Of a DNA stretch of 45,578 nt, positions 15,269-23,311 are shown piece after piece. Every line of letters begins with the position of its first letter. Position 1 is the first letter of the stretch. The DNA is from CAZDVQ01 sp964508975 (GTDB lineage: Bacteria; Bacteroidota; Bacteroidia; Chitinophagales; Saprospiraceae). The position numbers and the translations under genes were made by a program. Below the pieces are notes generated by a model. That model was not told where the DNA came from. It saw only the letters and a program-made list of their open reading frames with translations, and did no database searches. The DNA is taken from assembly GCA_964508975.1 (NCBI GenBank), contig CAZDVQ010000037.1, positions 1 to 45,578 on the forward strand, read 5' to 3'.

Positions 15269-15853
15269 ATGCACGCTATTGAACCTTTTTACAAATGGCG
15301 CGAACGTTATATCGCGTCGGAGGACAGGAAATCACCCTTTTACCGCCGGACCTACAGCGAGTTTGAATTCACCAACAAGGTCTATAACTTTTTGATTCAC
15401 CCCCAGTGGGAAGATATCGAGTCGAACACCTTGTGCCTCAAGGTGCTATACGCCGATTACGAGGATAGCTTCGGTATCATTGAGTTCATTGGCGAGTGGA
15501 ACGATGTCATCGAGAATGATATCCTAACCTTGCGCAAGGAAGTATTCGACCGCATGATGGAAAAGGGTATCTACAAGTTTGTGCTCATCGGCGAAAATAT
15601 CCTCAACTTCCACGGCGATTCAGATGATTACTACGAGGAATGGCTCGAGGAAATCAACGAGGAGTCGGGTTGGGTGGCCTGTATCAATTTCCAGGACCAT
15701 GTGCTCGACGAGATGCGCCAACAGCGCCTGCACCAATACCTACATTTCGGCGGGGCTTTTAACGAGATCAACTGGCGGCGCTTTGAGCCCGACATGCTTT
15801 TTGATTACGTGCAGAGCCTCGTTGATCGCTACGCCGGCAAGATGTTGGTTTAA
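15269..15853 (+). CDS. Conserved hypothetical protein, 194 aa
   Basis: I do not recognise a named domain. The protein is soluble, acidic and rich in aromatic residues (DDYYEEWLEEINEESGWVACINFQDH) and has no signal peptide. The ATG lies 6 bases after the upstream stop, so translation is probably coupled to the barrel gene. Its last bases overlap, on the other strand, the end of the next gene (15850). Confidence 0.7.
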   Translation: MHAIEPFYKWRERYIASEDRKSPFYRRTYSEFEFTNKVYNFLIHPQWEDIESNTLCLKVLYADYEDSFGIIEFIGEWNDVIENDILTLRKEVFDRMMEKGIYKFVLIGENILNFHGDSDDYYEEWLEEINEESGWVACINFQDHVLDEMRQQRLHQYLHFGGAFNEINWRRFEPDMLFDYVQSLVDRYAGKMLV

Positions 15854-16803
15854 ATCTGGTTTACAATTTGGCGTAGTTCCGTATCGCTTAAAGTAGGTTT
15901 TACCGTTTCAAAATTCTCGTTGCGCTGGAAGCGTAGTTGCTCATAAAGGCCCTGATAATGAGCTAGTTCTGGGCTTTTGATCTTGCCCAGGTGCTCTACT
16001 AGCATGCTCAGTGCATCAAAAGCAAGGTGTTTACACTCGCTAAGGTGGAACTTGAGGTCGTTTTCGTTCAGGTAAGGGTCTTCTTCATCGTTTTTGGGAT
16101 TCGAATCGCCCTTATTGGCATATTTAAAATACCAGGCAAAGCCATCGCGGCACATTTTTTTGAGGAACTCGGTGAGTTCAGCGTCTTTTTTATAGAAGCG
16201 CATCAGCTCAATTTTCTCGTAGCTGCTATTCACGAAGCCACTGTGGTAGGCAGCGGGATCTTGCATTTGTTCCCAGCGTATCATCTCTTCGATACTTTTC
16301 AGGGCCATGTCATAGTTGCGCTGCATGGTGTAAACGCGGTATATGAGTTGTAGCGCCCATGTGTGGTAGTATTCGCCACGGTCGCTGTACTTCGAGTAAG
16401 AGGCCTTATCGCGCAGGTGTGTAGCATCTTCCAGGGCCTTGTCGAACTGGGCCACTTGAAGGTAAAACGAGCTGCGCAGCAGGTAATAATCGCCTTCTTC
16501 CACAATTTTAAACTTGCGGGGCTTGATCACATTATCATACAGCACCTTAAAATCAAACTCGATACGGGAGCCATTCATTTGGCTATAATTTGAAGTATCC
16601 GGCTGATAATCAAGCTCATAACGAACTGGGCCAGGGCGCACGGAGTGTTCAAGGCGATCCCAGTATAATTCGTAGTTCGTCGGCTCGGCTTTGATTTGCT
16701 CGGTAAGGCGCAATATATGCGCTTTATGGTCAACGGGAGCAGCTTTTTGGGCCAGCAGGGCTGTTTGAGCTAGGAGTATAAGGGCAAGTACAACTGTTTT
16801 CAT
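15850..16803 (-). CDS. Exported protein with TPR-like helices
   Basis: 317 aa with a signal peptide (MKTVVLALILLAQTALLAQ). The body has helical pairs resembling tetratricopeptide repeats, for example around YLQVAQFDKALEDATHLRD and YTMQRNYDMALKSIEEM, with the A-L-D/S spacing typical of TPR. Probably periplasmic; function unknown. It converges on the preceding gene with a 4-base overlap of the two stop regions. A -7 box (CAAAGATA on plus) lies at 16818-16825, 14 bases before the start. Confidence 0.7.
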   Translation of the reverse strand: MKTVVLALILLAQTALLAQKAAPVDHKAHILRLTEQIKAEPTNYELYWDRLEHSVRPGPVRYELDYQPDTSNYSQMNGSRIEFDFKVLYDNVIKPRKFKIVEEGDYYLLRSSFYLQVAQFDKALEDATHLRDKASYSKYSDRGEYYHTWALQLIYRVYTMQRNYDMALKSIEEMIRWEQMQDPAAYHSGFVNSSYEKIELMRFYKKDAELTEFLKKMCRDGFAWYFKYANKGDSNPKNDEEDPYLNENDLKFHLSECKHLAFDALSMLVEHLGKIKSPELAHYQGLYEQLRFQRNENFETVKPTLSDTELRQIVNQI

Positions 16804-16817
16804 GGGCTTATTTTGGG

Positions 16818-16825
16818 CAAAGATA
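16818..16825 (-). promoter_or_regulatory. -7 box of the TPR-like gene
   Basis: TATCTTTG on minus, matching TAnnTTTG. Confidence 0.5.
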
Positions 16826-16890
16826 AGGCTAAACCGCCTGTGTGATAAAGCTGTTTAGGCGGCATAAATTAGGCCAAATTAAGTGGAAGT

Positions 16891-16930
16891 TTATCGGGTT
16901 ATCATTTTATCATTTCCTCATTTAATCATT
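16891..16930 (+). repeat. Degenerate heptamer repeat leading into a family-2 block
   Basis: TTATCAT, TTTATCA, TTTCCTC and ATTTAATC units precede the head TTTGGGGCC. Confidence 0.6.
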
Positions 16931-17047
16931 TGGGGCCTCCGCCGCGTTGCGTCGGCGCTACGTTGCGGGTTCGCTATTCGCTCATACCTTGGGGCATACG
17001 CCCCTGCGGTACGGCCTGCGGCCGCCCTCCACATCGCTAGGCCGATT
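16931..17047 (+). repeat. GC-rich palindromic block, family 2
   Basis: Head TGGGGCCTCCGCCGCGTTGC, then GGCGCTACG, GGCATACGCCCCTGCGGTAC and CGGCCTGCGGCCG, ending ATCGCTAGGCCGAT. The inverted copy at 36038-36150 is close in sequence and carries the same heptamer partner. Confidence 0.75.
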
Positions 17048-17081
17048 TAGTTGGTAGTTGCTTGTTGATAGTTGGTAGTAT
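17048..17081 (+). repeat. Heptamer repeat, AGTTGNT type
   Basis: Units AGTTGGT, AGTTGCT, TGTTGAT, AGTTGGT, AGT directly follow the family-2 block, as they also do (inverted) at 36.0 kb. Confidence 0.7.
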
Positions 17082-17104
17082 TATCAAACCCTTACACATC
17101 ATTA

Positions 17105-17177
17105 TATCCTCAAATCCTCACATTCCCACATCTTCAAATCCTCTCATCCTCACATCCCCATATCCTCTAATCCTCAG
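17105..17177 (+). repeat. Octamer tandem repeat
   Basis: About nine units of 8 bp (AATCCTCA, CATTCCCA, CATCTTCA, AATCCTCT, CATCCTCA and so on) on a strict 8-base period, with each unit slightly different. The remainder, to 17326, is AT-rich and holds no gene I can see. Confidence 0.7.
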
Positions 17178-17326
17178 CTAAATGGCTTATGCTCAATTTA
17201 AACATATTATTGTATTTTAGGTTTAAGTTGTTTGTCTTTAAAGATATGTATGCAAGGTGCTTATATTTATGCGTTATATGCCATTTTCAGCGCCCCAATA
17301 AACCCAAAACAAACTAATACCATCGT

Positions 17327-18733
17327 ATGAAACACCTTTTACTTTTCGCAATACTTTTACTTTCCAAAATCACTGTTGGCCAATCGGACCGATATGCAGC
17401 AGTGGTAAACTATTACAACACTGCCAAGAATTTTAATGGGGTGGTTTTAGTGGCTACAAATGGGCAGATTGACTACCTGGCTGGAACGGGTGTTTCAAAC
17501 CGACAAGCAGGAACTAATATCACCACCAAATCCAAATTTAAAATTGCGTCAATCACCAAAACTTTTACAGCAGTGCTTATCCTGCAACTTTATCAGCAAG
17601 GTAAAATTGATTTGAATGCAACTTTCGGAAAATACTATCCAGACTATAAGGGCGAAGCTAAAGATAAAGTTACTATCCAGCATTTATTGACCTACAGTTC
17701 TGGCATTCCCAATACTGCTGATGACTTTGGCATGAAACCCTACCAGTTACCGCTATCCATCGACGAATTTATTGACCAATATTGTAGTGGAAATTTAGAG
17801 TTCATACCTGGTGAAAAAAGTAATTACAGCAACACTGAATACACCATATTGCACAAAATCATTGAGAATGTTTCCCAGAAATCGTTTTCGAGCCTCTTGC
17901 AAGAAAACATTTTGAATCCACTAAAAATGGAGAACACCGGTTTACTAAACTCAAAAGATATCATCCCAGGGCTTACAAGTTCGTATACCATTCAAGACTC
18001 TACCAATGAAATCACATCTGACGAACCTTATTTCATAGAGAACTATTTTGCTTCTGCAGCCATGTACTCAACCGTGGAAGATTTGTTGAAGTTTAATAAT
18101 GCCATCCTCAATTATAGCTTACTCCATGAGGCCAATACAAAACTAATGCTCAAACCGAATAGAAAATTAGATGGTGTAGCTTTCGGTGTATGGTATGCAG
18201 ATGGTTATGGTACTTTCAACAAGCCTTTTATATACAGAACAGGCGGTCTCTTAGGGTCTTGCTCCAATTGGATCCATTCCTTTGAGGATAAAAAAACGAT
18301 TATCGTATTTAATAATACAAACGGGACAAATTTATATGAACTTTCCGAGCAGTTATATCTGGTCAGCACAGGGCAAAAAGCAACCATACCAGTAATTGAA
18401 AAACAAGACATTAGCAGCAATGTATTAAACCTAGACAAAGTCAAAGGAACCTGGGTACTTGACCTACGACCAGACCCCAATAGCGAACCATATTTGAAAG
18501 ATTTTATATTAAGGCCTACTAATGGTAAAGCATTTGAAGGAGAATTTTATGGTGCTACATTTACCGGCGGTTATTTTAATACTGATTGGGAAAATTTATA
18601 TTTTGCATTCACAACAGGCGACAAAGACAACGTCTATTACCATTCAGGTTATATCATTGGCGACAAGATATTTGGCATTTCATATAGTGAAGGCCGACAA
18701 TTTACGTCACATTGGACTGGAACTAAAAAGTAA
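17327..18733 (+). CDS. Serine hydrolase, beta-lactamase / class C PBP family
   Basis: 468 aa with a signal peptide (MKHLLLFAILLLSKITVGQ). The penicillin-binding-protein fold is marked by SxxK in ASITKTF (near residue 77), YxN in NYSNTEYTIL (near 166) and a KTG-like RTGGLLG (near 305). A C-terminal domain of about 120 residues follows, as in many exported serine beta-lactamase-like esterases and peptidases. The actual substrate cannot be told. The gene looks more AT-rich than the housekeeping genes and is bordered by repeats on both sides, so it may be an acquired gene. Confidence 0.88.
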   Translation: MKHLLLFAILLLSKITVGQSDRYAAVVNYYNTAKNFNGVVLVATNGQIDYLAGTGVSNRQAGTNITTKSKFKIASITKTFTAVLILQLYQQGKIDLNATFGKYYPDYKGEAKDKVTIQHLLTYSSGIPNTADDFGMKPYQLPLSIDEFIDQYCSGNLEFIPGEKSNYSNTEYTILHKIIENVSQKSFSSLLQENILNPLKMENTGLLNSKDIIPGLTSSYTIQDSTNEITSDEPYFIENYFASAAMYSTVEDLLKFNNAILNYSLLHEANTKLMLKPNRKLDGVAFGVWYADGYGTFNKPFIYRTGGLLGSCSNWIHSFEDKKTIIVFNNTNGTNLYELSEQLYLVSTGQKATIPVIEKQDISSNVLNLDKVKGTWVLDLRPDPNSEPYLKDFILRPTNGKAFEGEFYGATFTGGYFNTDWENLYFAFTTGDKDNVYYHSGYIIGDKIFGISYSEGRQFTSHWTGTKK

Positions 18734-18748
18734 AACGGAATCCAACAT

Positions 18749-18773
18749 CCCGCACCGCTGGAGCGGGCAATCT
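18749..18773 (+). repeat. GCTCC/GGAGC palindrome of the dispersed family
   Basis: CCCGCACCGCTGGAGCGGG is followed by CAATC, as at 3581 and 23098. Confidence 0.6.
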
Positions 18774-18806
18774 AGTTCATTGCTCCTCTCTCCTCGTTCC
18801 TATCTA
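18774..18806 (+). repeat. Heptamer repeat, CTCCTNT type
   Basis: GTTCATT, GCTCCTC, TCTCCTC, GTTCCTA, TCTAAAA. Almost the same array occurs at 3605-3637, also right after a GCTCC palindrome and right before a strong hairpin. Confidence 0.65.
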
Positions 18807-18938
18807 AAAACTGCGGCTATGCCGCAGTTTCAAGCGTTAGCGATGCGAAGCAGTGGCCCGCAGGGCCAGACCGCAACGCGGGCCGAGCGAATAGCGAGCT
18901 GCGTAGCGTAGCGGCGGCCGTAGGCCGCAACGCCCAAA
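18807..18938 (-). repeat. GC-rich palindromic block, family 1, with tail hairpin
   Basis: An AACTGCGGC/GCCGCAGTT hairpin (18808-18830) forms its tail. Then come GCGTTAGCGATGCGAAGC, TGGCCCGCAGGGCCA and the head TTTGGGCG on the minus strand at 18938. Confidence 0.75.
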
Positions 18939-18956
18939 TCAATAAATTAGATTTAA

Positions 18957-18985
18957 ACTGTGAGCTGTAAGTTGTAAGCGAGAGC
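18957..18985 (+). repeat. Heptamer repeat, GTAAGNT type
   Basis: CTGTGAG, CTGTAAG, TTGTAAG, CGAGAG. Confidence 0.6.
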
Positions 18986-19034
18986 TCGGTCATGCGCTTG
19001 CCTAATGTTTGACCCCTTGATATTGCAAAATTCC

Positions 19035-19042
19035 TATCTTTG
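19035..19042 (+). promoter_or_regulatory. -7 box of the membrane protein gene at 19085
   Basis: TATCTTTG, with TTG/TTTG sequences 15-23 bases upstream. Because this box overlaps the TTG at 19040, that codon cannot be the translation start. Confidence 0.55.
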
Positions 19043-19084
19043 TTAAGTGTTGAACAACGCCTAATCATTAATCATCTTATTAGC

Positions 19085-19840
19085 ATGCATACACTAAACA
19101 GCGATTTCGAGGCCAAGGTTAAAAAAGAAATGAAACTCAAAATGCTAAAGGCCTTACTTGTCGGTGTATTTGGGGTCGGTATCTTATTGTTTTTAGTCAT
19201 TTTTCAAGAACCCAACATACCGGAGCTGCTTCTTTTTGTAGTTTTCTTTTCCTTTATCGAAGGGGTTATGTATGCCATTACCTTTTGGAAGGAGGCTAAA
19301 AAATTAGATAAATTAATAACGGGCCTCTCTGCTGTGGCCTACTGGGAAATGGATCTTACAATGCAAGAAACCTACATAAAGCATAAAAAAAATCAACACA
19401 AACCCTTTAAATACCTTGTTCTGGGCATTATAGCTATTATTCTGTTGGTAGTGTTTTATAGTTCCATTGAGCCTGCCCTTAGTACTTCATCTTTAATGTT
19501 CCGTAGTGCCCCAGTATTTGGAAGTGTTATAGTTATTACGTTGATATTAAGGTATCTAGTTAATCCGATATATTACAATAATACGCTTAACGTTGACCCA
19601 AGCACCGTAATCATTGGCCCTGATTGCGGGATAGTACAAGGTGAATACTACATTTGGAGTGGCTCGTATGCCGGTCTAAAAGAAGTAAAAGCTATCCAAG
19701 AGCCTTTCGAGGGCCTAGCCATTACTTATTGGTTTAACGCCTACAAAACCTACAAGGAGCAAACTATCAATATCCCTAGCCCAAGTCAGCTTGATTTGGC
19801 TGATATCGTTGCCAAAATGCAAGTTAGTGGTAAGATGTGA
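19085..19840 (+). CDS. Membrane protein, paralog of the zinc-ribbon protein at 23.3 kb
   Basis: 251 aa from ATG 19085, chosen because the promoter box overlaps the only earlier start. Four predicted helices occur in two pairs (about residues 20-60 and 100-160), followed by a C-terminal cytoplasmic-looking domain of about 80 residues. Clear similarity to the protein at 23312-24142: KLDKLITGLSAVAYWEM against KLNKLIRGQSRIAAWEM, and EPFEGLAITYWFNAYKTYKE against EPFRGIFIQYYYTNKR. The zinc ribbon of the relative is absent. I know no function. The last codons and the stop lie in a heptamer repeat. Confidence 0.75.
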   Translation: MHTLNSDFEAKVKKEMKLKMLKALLVGVFGVGILLFLVIFQEPNIPELLLFVVFFSFIEGVMYAITFWKEAKKLDKLITGLSAVAYWEMDLTMQETYIKHKKNQHKPFKYLVLGIIAIILLVVFYSSIEPALSTSSLMFRSAPVFGSVIVITLILRYLVNPIYYNNTLNVDPSTVIIGPDCGIVQGEYYIWSGSYAGLKEVKAIQEPFEGLAITYWFNAYKTYKEQTINIPSPSQLDLADIVAKMQVSGKM

Positions 19841-19907
19841 GCTGTAAGATGTCTCTAACCGCTTACATCTTACCGCTCACATCTCACATCTTACCGCTCA
19901 CATCTTA
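19826..19907. repeat. Inverted heptamer arrays between convergent genes
   Basis: GGTAAGATGTGAGCTGTAAG lies at the left and its inverted counterpart (TTACCGCTCACATCTTA, with neighbouring units) at the right of a short centre. The whole space between two convergent genes is this array, and both stop codons (TGA 19838-19840 and TAA at 19907-19905 on minus) fall in it. The arms can form a hairpin for either transcript. Confidence 0.75.
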
Positions 19908-20345
19908 TTCCCCCTTTGGTATATCGCGCCAGGTGTAGCTTTTCTGTACAATTTTCCAAGTGCCTTCGTAGCGGAGCAGCAAGAAGTAATCGGTAAAGAT
20001 GCGCCAGCCCGGGATGACAATTTCTGCTTTAGCCATGGCAGCATCTTTTTCGCAATCAATGGATATAATCCTACCCAACCTATTAGATTTTTCGCCGGGT
20101 TTAATATTGGCGATATATTCCGCACCGGAGCGGATGCGCAAGCTATCTTCAGCGGTAACAGTGTAAAGCTTAAAATCAGGGTGAAATGCTTTTTTTAACT
20201 TGTCGGGCTCCCCGTTTGCGGTTCCGTCAATGTAAAGCATCAAGGTCTCGGTAATTTGCACTATGTCGGACTTACTATCCTGTGCAGATACAGCAACTGC
20301 GGTGCTTAGTAAAAAGCCAAGGGCTATCATTTTGATACGGATCAT
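19905..20345 (-). CDS. Exported NTF2-like (lumazine-binding-like) protein
   Basis: 146 aa with a signal peptide (MIRIKMIALGFLLSTAVAVSAQ). The alpha+beta cone fold of the NTF2/SnoaL superfamily is suggested by the N-terminal helix around ITETLMLYIDGTANGEPDKLKKAFHPDFKLY and the closing strand GTWKIVQKSYTW. It is closest to the Bacteroidota putative lumazine-binding group (DUF3828/Lumazine_bd_2-like). The ligand and reaction are unknown. The stop codon is provided by the heptamer array. Confidence 0.75.
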   Translation of the reverse strand: MIRIKMIALGFLLSTAVAVSAQDSKSDIVQITETLMLYIDGTANGEPDKLKKAFHPDFKLYTVTAEDSLRIRSGAEYIANIKPGEKSNRLGRIISIDCEKDAAMAKAEIVIPGWRIFTDYFLLLRYEGTWKIVQKSYTWRDIPKGE

Positions 20346-20384
20346 GGTAGAGAGGCAGTTTAGGTTAAACGATTAAGTATTCAA

Positions 20385-21122
20385 CTAAAAATTTGCATAG
20401 TCTTTTGTACGGGTTAACTCGGCCCATCTGGCAGATAAAAACTTAGCATAATTGACTGGGCCAATGCCATAAGTACCCAGCGAGTGCCCATCGTTAACTT
20501 CTACCAGTTTCATTTGATTATTGGCGTCAATGCCAAAGTCGAGGGCGTAGGCGGCAGGGGCGTTTGTAAAATCCTGAACGGCCTGTTTCACGGTGCCCAG
20601 GTCAAGTTTCGAGTCCCAAGCCCCTTTGTATGGCCGAATGTCGAGTATTTGGCCATAACGGATAAAGCAGCGCCATTCTGTTTTGAATTCAACGATTTCA
20701 GAGCACCAGATTTCGGTTGGGTTATCGTTATCCACCAGACCGATAAAATCTTTGTAATCGCGTACAACTTTGCCGGCAAATTTCTTGGTTTCCGTTTTGG
20801 GTTTTACGAAAACATGCCAGTCATTTTCATGTTGGAAAAGTTCCTCGATGGTTGTTGCCCATACTTTGCGGCCTAAGTATTTTTGCAATGCATCTGGGTA
20901 ATCAATTTCATGGGCAGGTTTGGCAATGCCAAATTGAGCTAAGCGTTTACGTACATTGCCTATGCCACCTACGATGACACATTCAGGGTCGTTATCGCTA
21001 ATATCTTCGATAGCGTGGTATTTCAAGGTTTCCCAGCCCAGGGTTTGAAAGCCTTCATGGGCAACATAAGCATTTACGTTGTAGAAGTTCCCATGAGCGT
21101 CGGTTTGTATAAAAGCTTTCAT
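20385..21122 (-). CDS. ATP-grasp domain protein (R2K / DUF4343-like)
   Basis: I place the start at 21122, 19 codons inside the longest frame, because a -7 box lies at 21164-21171, between the two candidate starts. 245 aa, soluble. ATP-grasp signs are VFVKPKTETKKFAGKVV (nucleotide-binding strand, near residue 102), EIVEFKTEWRCFIRYGQILDIRPY, and the metal site KLVEVNDGHSLGTYG near the end. Members of this clade are thought to join an amine to a carboxylate, often on peptides or in phage-related settings. The substrate here is unknown. Confidence 0.8.
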   Translation of the reverse strand: MKAFIQTDAHGNFYNVNAYVAHEGFQTLGWETLKYHAIEDISDNDPECVIVGGIGNVRKRLAQFGIAKPAHEIDYPDALQKYLGRKVWATTIEELFQHENDWHVFVKPKTETKKFAGKVVRDYKDFIGLVDNDNPTEIWCSEIVEFKTEWRCFIRYGQILDIRPYKGAWDSKLDLGTVKQAVQDFTNAPAAYALDFGIDANNQMKLVEVNDGHSLGTYGIGPVNYAKFLSARWAELTRTKDYANF

Positions 21123-21163
21123 TTTAGGTGGATTGTAGGGTTGTAAGGCGGCTAAAGCCTTGT

Positions 21164-21171
21164 CAAAGGTA
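21164..21171 (-). promoter_or_regulatory. -7 box of the ATP-grasp gene
   Basis: CAAAGGTA on plus is TACCTTTG on minus. It supports the shorter start of the gene. Confidence 0.5.
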
Positions 21172-21253
21172 CAGTGCAAACTCGAATTGAAGGCTGTTAA
21201 AATGCTTAAAATATGGAATGCTGCGTATTTTGCATAGTATCAAAATTGTTTTT

Positions 21254-21261
21254 TATCTTTG
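21254..21261 (+). promoter_or_regulatory. -7 box of the gene at 21347
   Basis: TATCTTTG, with a TTTTG about 21 bases upstream as a possible -33 element. Confidence 0.55.
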
Positions 21262-21346
21262 TAAATGTATATGCAGTTTGCATATATTGATGAGCTATAT
21301 GGCAAACCTAGTACCACCACCACGTATAGGATAATTCTACAGAAAA

Positions 21347-22042
21347 ATGAAAATAGATACAACGTATAATGTTTATACAGACGCAAAAGGAGGCGACCCG
21401 GACAGCACAAGCCCGACACTTCGCGCATACCATAAAATATTATGGAGTAAACCATTGCCAAACGGACAAATATTGGAATTAGACAGCAAAAAAAGCGGTG
21501 CGTATTTGTATCACCAATCACAGCTTGGAACATTCAATTTGGGAAGTGATGCTATAACGCACTCTTACAGAAATCAAACGAGAAAACAATGGTTGATAAA
21601 ACAAATTCCAAATGAAGTAAACGAACTCTTTGACATTGGTTCGACCATTGGTGCTTACACACTTTTCCCTAAAAATAAAATAGACAACAAGTTTACAATC
21701 AATCAAGCTCGTGGCGTAAACAGCCTCATTGACGACAGGTTTGACCTGACTTTGGAATGTATCAGGCTTTTTTACAGAGGGCAACAAAGCCCTCTTTACG
21801 ACACATTTAAACGTTACCAAGATTTTTTCGACTTGTTTGAGGACTTTGATGGTTACATCAACTTTTTTTTACTCAACGACCTCATTGACGAAAATCAAAA
21901 AATCAAATTTTATTTACCGTTTGACCATTTTAAAACTAAACCAACATTTGAGGACATCGACGCATATTTGCTGTATAAAAAAGGAGTAGTGAACTTCATT
22001 CAAGCACGTAATAATAGAATAGACAACTATGCAAACAAATAG
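21347..22042 (+). CDS. Hypothetical protein, DUF6994-like
   Basis: 231 aa, soluble, no signal. The opening MKIDTTYNVYTDAKGGDPDS followed by SPTLRAYHKILWSKPLPNG is, from memory, that of the DUF6994 family, a small group with no known function and patchy occurrence. Both this gene and the next look distinctly more AT-rich than the genes around and have no repeats between them, so they may have come in together. No toxin, nuclease or transferase motif can be read. Confidence 0.65.
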   Translation: MKIDTTYNVYTDAKGGDPDSTSPTLRAYHKILWSKPLPNGQILELDSKKSGAYLYHQSQLGTFNLGSDAITHSYRNQTRKQWLIKQIPNEVNELFDIGSTIGAYTLFPKNKIDNKFTINQARGVNSLIDDRFDLTLECIRLFYRGQQSPLYDTFKRYQDFFDLFEDFDGYINFFLLNDLIDENQKIKFYLPFDHFKTKPTFEDIDAYLLYKKGVVNFIQARNNRIDNYANK

Positions 22043-22255
22043 ATGAAATGCTTGTAGGTATAACATGGACAAGGGTAAAAATGTGTTTCAGCCCTAAACC
22101 CTTAGCTTTACTTTTATTTATTTTAGCGATATAAAGTGACAAGAAAACGCTAACCCTTTACTGGCTAACGCTAAAAAATTTAACATGACCAAGTAAAAAA
22201 AATAACCGCTTAAAAAATGTTTAAAATCAATGATAACACGACACTTATGACAAGG

Positions 22256-22990
22256 ATGAAAATAGAGGCAATTATACTGACAATATTTCTGGCTGTTCTA
22301 GTCTCTTGTGACCGGAAACAGAACAAAAACAATAATATGTCTGCGGATTCTGCCACGACCGATAGTATTATTATTCAAGATGAAGATGTAAAGACACTCG
22401 ACTCCACAGATACAGCGCTTGGAATTGGTCTCGTTTCAATCAACTTTGACGACAAAACGACCTTACATTTCTATTCAGCACCTAACGACAAAGAACCGAA
22501 AAGGACTGTTCAATTTTTTATTGATGAGACAATCGATAGTTGGAATATTAAAGATATTGAGAAACATAAAGATTGGTTAAAACCAGAAATTCTATGGCTT
22601 GACTATTCGCAATTTGTTTTTCGCTGCCTAACCGTACAGGATAATTGGCTAAAAGTTATGGTAAACAATGAGACCGAAGAAACTTTATGGCTCAAAAAAA
22701 GCGACCTCATCACTTTTAGCGATTGGGAAAGTTATTTAAAAGGTATGTTTGGAGTGGCAAGACTAACTGACCAAAAAATCAGAAGTTTACCAAATGAACA
22801 CTCCGCAGAAATAATGTATCAAGGACGAGACTGTTTTCAAGTTAAATCAATGAAAGGTGATTGGATTGAAATATTCAGCGCTGACTATTGTGACGAAGGC
22901 TATACCGACAGCAAAACGAAAGTAAAATCAGGTTGGATTAAATGGCGACAAGGTAACAAGCTGTTAATTGATTCTTTCACAACTAGCTGA
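22256..22990 (+). CDS. Lipoprotein of unknown function
   Basis: Of three in-frame ATGs (22217, 22247, 22256) I choose 22256, because it gives a standard lipoprotein signal (MKIEAIILTIFLAVLVSC) with the cysteine at residue 18. The 244-aa protein has an acidic N/D/S-rich linker and then two short segments that look like SH3-type barrels: WLKVMVNNETEETLWLKKSD and WIEIFSADYCDEGY...SGWIKWRQGNKL. This would fit a periplasmic wall- or peptide-binding role. It is AT-rich like its upstream neighbour. Confidence 0.65.
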   Translation: MKIEAIILTIFLAVLVSCDRKQNKNNNMSADSATTDSIIIQDEDVKTLDSTDTALGIGLVSINFDDKTTLHFYSAPNDKEPKRTVQFFIDETIDSWNIKDIEKHKDWLKPEILWLDYSQFVFRCLTVQDNWLKVMVNNETEETLWLKKSDLITFSDWESYLKGMFGVARLTDQKIRSLPNEHSAEIMYQGRDCFQVKSMKGDWIEIFSADYCDEGYTDSKTKVKSGWIKWRQGNKLLIDSFTTS

Positions 22991-23040
22991 TAGCCGTGTA
23001 GATATACCAGGTACTGTTCCAAGTAATTCATGGTTTCAAC

Positions 23041-23120
23041 TGTGCCGCTCCTAGCGGAGCTACAAACCCTGAAGAATCCCCGTTTCTATTAACATGCCGC
23101 TCCGCTGGAGCGGACAATCT
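23041..23120 (+). repeat. Two GCTCC/GGAGC palindromes of the dispersed family
   Basis: GCCGCTCCTAGCGGAGC (23044-23060) and CCGCTCCGCTGGAGCGG (23097-23113). The second has the family context CCCCGTTTCTATTAACATG before it and CAATC after. Confidence 0.7.
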
Positions 23121-23175
23121 CGTACATAGTTCATAGTTCATCGTTCATAGTTCATCGTTCATTGTTCATAGTTAG
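23121..23175 (+). repeat. Heptamer repeat, GTTCATN type
   Basis: A clean 7-bp period: GTTCATA, GTTCATC, GTTCATA, GTTCATC, GTTCATT, GTTCATA, GTTAG. Only the last base of the unit varies. It joins the tail hairpin of a family-1 block. Confidence 0.8.
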
Positions 23176-23301
23176 AACCGCCAGCTTCGCTGGCGGTTCA
23201 AGCGCGAGGTGCCTGGAGCGCCGCGCATAGCGCGGGCCCGCTAGGGCCGACCGTCCAGGGAGCGCGTAAGGGACCGACGGCCGCAGGCCGACGCGCCCAA
23301 A
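23176..23301 (-). repeat. GC-rich palindromic block, family 1, with tail hairpin
   Basis: AACCGCCAGC/GCTGGCGGTT hairpin (23176-23198), then GGTGCCTGGAGCGCCGCGC, GCGGGCCCGC and the head TTTGGGCGCG on minus. Nearly the same block is at 28820-28946. Confidence 0.78.
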
Positions 23302-23311
23302 TCATCCTCCT

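Noticed and set aside
19040..19084. TTG start at 19040 for the membrane protein gene
   Set aside because: The codon overlaps the -7 promoter box TATCTTTG, so it would not be in the mRNA. ATG 19085 is used instead.
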